A stretch of DNA of 22,406 bases, taken from NCBI GenBank assembly GCA_037176845.1, contig JAYKXP010000361.1:1-22406 (forward strand). Reading direction: 5' to 3'. This DNA comes from Paramarasmius palmivorus (Eukaryota; Basidiomycota; Agaricomycetes; Agaricales; Marasmiaceae). The notes under the pieces were generated by a model. It did no database searches and was not told where the DNA came from. It saw only the letters and a list, made by a program, of their open reading frames with translations. Positions 19,227 through 22,406 of this stretch are shown one piece after another. Each line of letters begins with the position of its first letter. Positions within the stretch are counted from its first letter, which is position 1. Both the position numbers and the translations under genes were made by a program.

Positions 19227-20138
19227 TCAAAAGGTAGCGCGGAGAATCAGGAAATAGTGGATGATGATTTGAATGTCAGGAAGTGCACGCTCCACCGCGG
19301 GATGGAGATGTGAAAAATCTCGATGTACCCGGTCGCCTGAGGAACACGGAGATAAAATACACGACGAGGATAAGGTAGTCGTACTCACAATCAGGGTCGG
19401 AGCATCGCTCTCGCGCTTTGTGGCTTTCGAGGATAATATAGATTAGCAGTTCTGAGGACTGCTAAGCACGAGCCCGGGGAATGAGATAGAAGTTCGCATA
19501 CCAGTACGTCCGCCAATCGTCACGAAGGCATTCCCGGGACGTTGCAACGTCAGGCCGCTGTAATAGTGCCTCCAATCACCCAACCTCACAGGGAGACCTG
19601 TCGCCGAGTAAATCTTCACTCTTATGTCTTCGTCCTCTTCTTCTTCACTGTCTTCTCCTTCACTGTCTTCTACTTGGCTGTCTTCTGCTTCTCTGTCTTC
19701 TGCTTCTTTGTAATGGCGCCTCCAATCCATTCTCCTAGAGTCCGGCGTGGGGCCTCTCTCTGTTATTGCATCGCCTTCACGAGCTTTATCTATCGGGAAG
19801 AAGTAGACAATTCCGGTATCTTGCGCGGCATGTAGTGGATCTAGCAGTTCTTGAAGAATGTAGAGATATCCGGCCTCTCCAAGCAGATAGCACACATATA
19901 AAAACACTTTGCAACGGCGAAGAAAAGTCCTGGGGTGAAAGATAGCACTGCGACAAGACATTATAACGCTATCCCATGACAAGAAGATGGAAACATACAG
20001 GAGTACGAGCAAAGCAAGGGAATGTATCAAGACGGTGCACCTTGTCCGTATAGATACGTAGACGAGTACCTCGAAGGCAGTGATACGTACTTTTTGGCGA
20101 TCCAAGTCCGAAGTCGGGAAAGGGAGTGACTCTTGCAT
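19227..20138 (-). CDS. Uncharacterised protein with acidic repeat
   Basis: Proposed exons 20138-19999, 19929-19502, 19451-19389 and 19336-19227, 246 residues. The last two introns (50 and 52 nt) are well supported: splicing removes the stop at 19443 and opens LLIYIILESHKARERCSDPD and then RVHRDFSHLHPAVERALPD. The central part reads CKVFLYVCYLLGEAGYL and LDPLHAAQDTGIVYFFP. An acidic tract (repeats of AEDSE type) follows, flanked by MDWRRHY and LGDWRHYYSG, which look like duplicated copies. The N-terminus is uncertain. The 69-nt intron 19998-19930 is a multiple of three and could be retained, adding a hydrophobic segment. A 50-nt GTACGT..ACAAG candidate also exists but would break the frame. 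No family recognised. It shares its upstream module with the two genes downstream. Confidence 0.65.
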
Positions 20139-20903
20139 GTTTTCAATCAGTAGCGAAACGGGCAGACCGAATCGTCTAAGCCCTGTAAAGCTGTGGGCGT
20201 CGTGGTGGTATCATGCCAAGTTCAAAATCGCGGCAATCGTCTGACGACCGACAGTCGGACCGCGGCGTTGCCGCGGCGCTTGTGTCTACACGTGACGTTG
20301 TTGATCCTGATTCCTGAGTGACAGTGGAGTCTGGACAGCGCGGCTCGCTTTTGACCATGACCGGGTCCCCATAAAGTAAGTAATAAGTACTAGCCTGACC
20401 AAGCACACTCACCTTACCTTCTCTGTTCTATCAGTATAGGGTCCTGTTATCTTCACAGAGTTTGACGAGAAAATCGTGGCGTATCAGACGCATCAACTGT
20501 CAATAAACGTGAGTTCCAGACTGATGATATGGTCCTTTTTGCCCGCTGCAGCGGATTAAGGTCGGTCACAGGAACGAGCCTGAGATTATCGAATGAAAGT
20601 ACGCTGTGCATAACAACCCTAAACAGATTTTTGACATATTTGTATTTTCCAGAGCCTAAAGGTATTCTTTGCGAGATAGGACGGCAACTGTTCATTTTTT
20701 TGATACATAATTGATCTGCCACGCAATGAGTCCCGATTGTGTTCTCTGGGAGTGAGGACGGTAAGCACTCAGGGAAATGGCGGCAATCTCAATACTTTAA
20801 GCGAGGACAGGTACGAGATACCGAGTTATTATATTAGAAGTATATAAGTACCTTGATCCAAGTTGTCGCCATTTCATGATCTTTCACCTCAGGCCCAACG
20901 TTA
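20139..20903. other. Promoter of the acidic-repeat gene and spacer
   Basis: The first part carries TGTGGGCGTCGTGGTGGTA (20192-20210) and ACACGTGACGTTGTTG (20288-20303), the same two elements as in the two neighbouring promoters, although the first is now 54 nt from the ATG. A GC-rich direct repeat CCGCGGCG occurs twice at about 20259-20277. From 20340 to 20830 I see no gene: the only long frames start at GTG, which a nuclear fungal gene would not normally use. Confidence 0.45.
20841..20847 (+). promoter_or_regulatory. TATA box upstream of a possible small gene
   Basis: TATATAA lies 63 nt before the ATG at 20904, a spacing common in fungal promoters. It is the main reason to take the small two-exon model seriously. 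Confidence 0.35.
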
Positions 20904-21256
20904 ATGGCAGCTGAGGTAGCACCAGACGCACCTACTATTGCTTATCCGTACTCGTGTTTTAGTGCTTCCATTTCAACTTTTTCGGTGCGTCTTATCCGTA
21001 TGCTGAACTGTCTGATCACACTAAGCCAATACTTGACAGGTTATGTATTTTCTCTTTATGGTTGTGATTGCGCCATTTCCAGATGGTTGACATGAAGCCT
21101 GCGAAGGATACATGTCTATCTTTTTGGTCTATGCATCCACATGCTTGGCCCCGCGGCGGACCAAAAATCGAAGGCTCACTTTTTTTTGACTTCGATGCTC
21201 TTCCTGAACTCGACTTTCCATGTGATTGCTACGACAAACATCTGTTTCGGATCTAG
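20904..21256 (+). CDS. Possible small two-exon gene, unknown function
   Basis: Exons 20904-20984 and 21083-21256 give an 84-residue product. The 98-nt intron (GTGCGT donor, TTTCCAG acceptor) keeps the frame. An alternative acceptor TTGACAG at 21039 would give a truncated 43-residue product ending at a stop near 21090. The C-terminal half reads SFWSMHPHAWPRGGP and LFFDFDALPELDFPCDCYD, which is not low-complexity and looks coding. No signal peptide or known domain is visible. A remnant of a longer gene is equally possible. Confidence 0.3.
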
Positions 21257-22406
21257 ATCAGCTCTTGTCTCTGTAATAAAGGCGCAAGCTGCAGCTTGAT
21301 AGCTCTGATGATAAGTTTGGCATTTGTGAGTTGAATATATTCATATAGATGCTATTTGCGCATTCTAAACGCGCAATTTCAATCACCTTCAGAGTATTCA
21401 AGAACCCTATATACCCACCCGGGGAGTGACGCTGCCTTTATACATTCATGGCACTTCTTGTTCACGACTTTTTGGGTCTAGTCTGCCGCAGACGCTAAGC
21501 TTGTCAACTACTTGTTTTTATTTCGCCGTCTTTTTTGTTGACACTACACTTGCAGATACACCGTTGCTATCTGATATGGGCTACACCAAAAGCGAGTTGC
21601 GATCCTTTGATTGTTGCGACTATGTTGACGATTGTTTCGTAGTTTCTCCTTTCCATAAATGTTATTTTCAGTGACTCAAGTCATCAAAAGTCATCAACTT
21701 TGGGTCCGGAAACTGCTGCAGCTTAGCCCGGTGGGGAACCTAATTATCAGACAGGCCGCCGCAGATTGCGTTGGCTGGCGAGGTTACAAGTGCAGCCGGT
21801 CAATCTAATCTTGACACTCTCCTGGTGGAGACCTTTTCAATGCATTAATGCGCCTTAAGCCATCTGCTTGAAAACTAATCAGAACGCTTCCTCAGCAGGA
21901 AGGGAAAATGTGCTAACTCGACAAGCTCCGGAATGCGGGTCGCGTCCTTCGCTTCGGGGGTCCGATCCAATAAGTTATATCGTTAGAATAATGTGGGTTT
22001 TGTGGCTTCCCATCATCAGATTTCATGCACGTTCTCATCTATAGGAGGGTTAGTCCCCGCCTCGAGTCAGCCTTTTATTACCGATAACGATCCCTTATAC
22101 ATCTTCGGGGTTTTCCCGCCCCACGGCCCCGTCCCTCCGGCCCACCCACTCCCCCCGCACACCCACCCGCCCCCGCGTGAGTATGCTTCTCCGGCAGAGT
22201 TCCCAGTCGATCTCAACTCCCTTGTGTGCTAGTTCTAGGTAAAGTGCCAATATCATTATCTATTGTCATCTCCCTTACGATACTCAGGGTATTTGCATCT
22301 GATTGGGGAAACACTGATTATAGTTACGAGCGAAGAAAGCAATCCTCGCGCCCAATGGTGGACATTCCAAGTCTCCCGGAACATAGCTTCAACAATGCGC
22401 TACACA
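21257..22406. other. Right-hand stretch without a supported gene
   Basis: About 1.15 kb. A TATA-like CTATATACC lies at 21408-21416, but the ATG frame that follows stops after 16 codons. The frame ending at 21674 contains a Cys-rich tail (FDCCDYVDDC) but no believable start. From 22066 to 22190 the plus strand is strongly C-rich and would encode a Pro-rich stretch followed by a GTGAGTATG donor-like site at 22177. This could be an exon of a gene continuing beyond the window, but nothing anchors it. Confidence 0.35.

Noticed and set aside
20453..20722. Minus-strand frame of 89 codons
   Set aside because: It starts at GTG, has no family resemblance and no splice partners; not credible as a nuclear fungal gene.
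21426..21674. Plus-strand frame with a Cys-rich end
   Set aside because: It opens with GTG. The first ATG downstream of the TATA-like site leads to a stop after 16 codons, and no good donor rescues it.
21925..21970. GGGTCCGATCC-like segment resembling a tRNA T-arm
   Set aside because: No matching acceptor stem, D-arm or anticodon arm could be placed around it.
21993..22232. Proline-rich frame near the right edge
   Set aside because: It starts at GTG, and the Pro run comes from a C-rich DNA tract. It could be an exon of a gene outside the window, but this cannot be supported.

Overview
The window looks like nuclear DNA of a mushroom-forming basidiomycete (Agaricomycetes, probably Agaricales). 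The evidence is dense short introns (mostly 47-70 nt, GT..AG, often with a CTNAY-like branch site), a class II fungal haem peroxidase split into 16 exons, and several protein families I know only from Agaricomycetes. No rRNA, tRNA, CRISPR array or recognisable transposase or reverse transcriptase was seen. All gene models were spliced by eye from frame continuity, splice signals and paralogue comparison; none is backed by transcripts.

Layout. (1) 1-3211: a divergent pair of genes sharing a 269-bp promoter. The left gene (minus, runs off the window) is an HNH-nuclease-like protein. The right gene (plus) has the same downstream architecture but lacks the Cys and His residues. (2) 3643-4676: a plus-strand gene of unknown function with a doubtful internal frame. 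(3) 4942-6921: a complete secreted class II peroxidase on the minus strand, closest by residue pattern to Coprinopsis-type generic peroxidase; it lacks the catalytic Trp and the standard Mn(II) triad. (4) 7060-10060: a gene-poor stretch with two repeat systems, one of about 179 bp just upstream of the peroxidase and one of about 0.91 kb as two adjacent diverged copies. (5) 10725-14961: a 1,094-residue Ser/Arg/Glu-rich, mostly disordered protein in seven exons with one unusually long 644-nt intron. (6) 15331-20138: three minus-strand genes head to tail. The first two are close paralogues (493 and 506 aa) with an F-box-like N-terminus followed by a nucleotidyltransferase-like GS...DLD signature. 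The third (246 aa) is unrelated in protein sequence but carries the same two-part upstream module. (7) 20139-22406: mostly non-coding as far as I can see, with one weak two-exon small gene preceded by a TATA box.

The peroxidase is an extracellular oxidative enzyme and stands alone functionally. The other genes belong to poorly characterised, expanding mushroom families. The most interesting signals are the tandem F-box/nucleotidyltransferase pair with its shared promoter module, the divergent HNH-like pair with one degenerate partner, and the atypical peroxidase active site.
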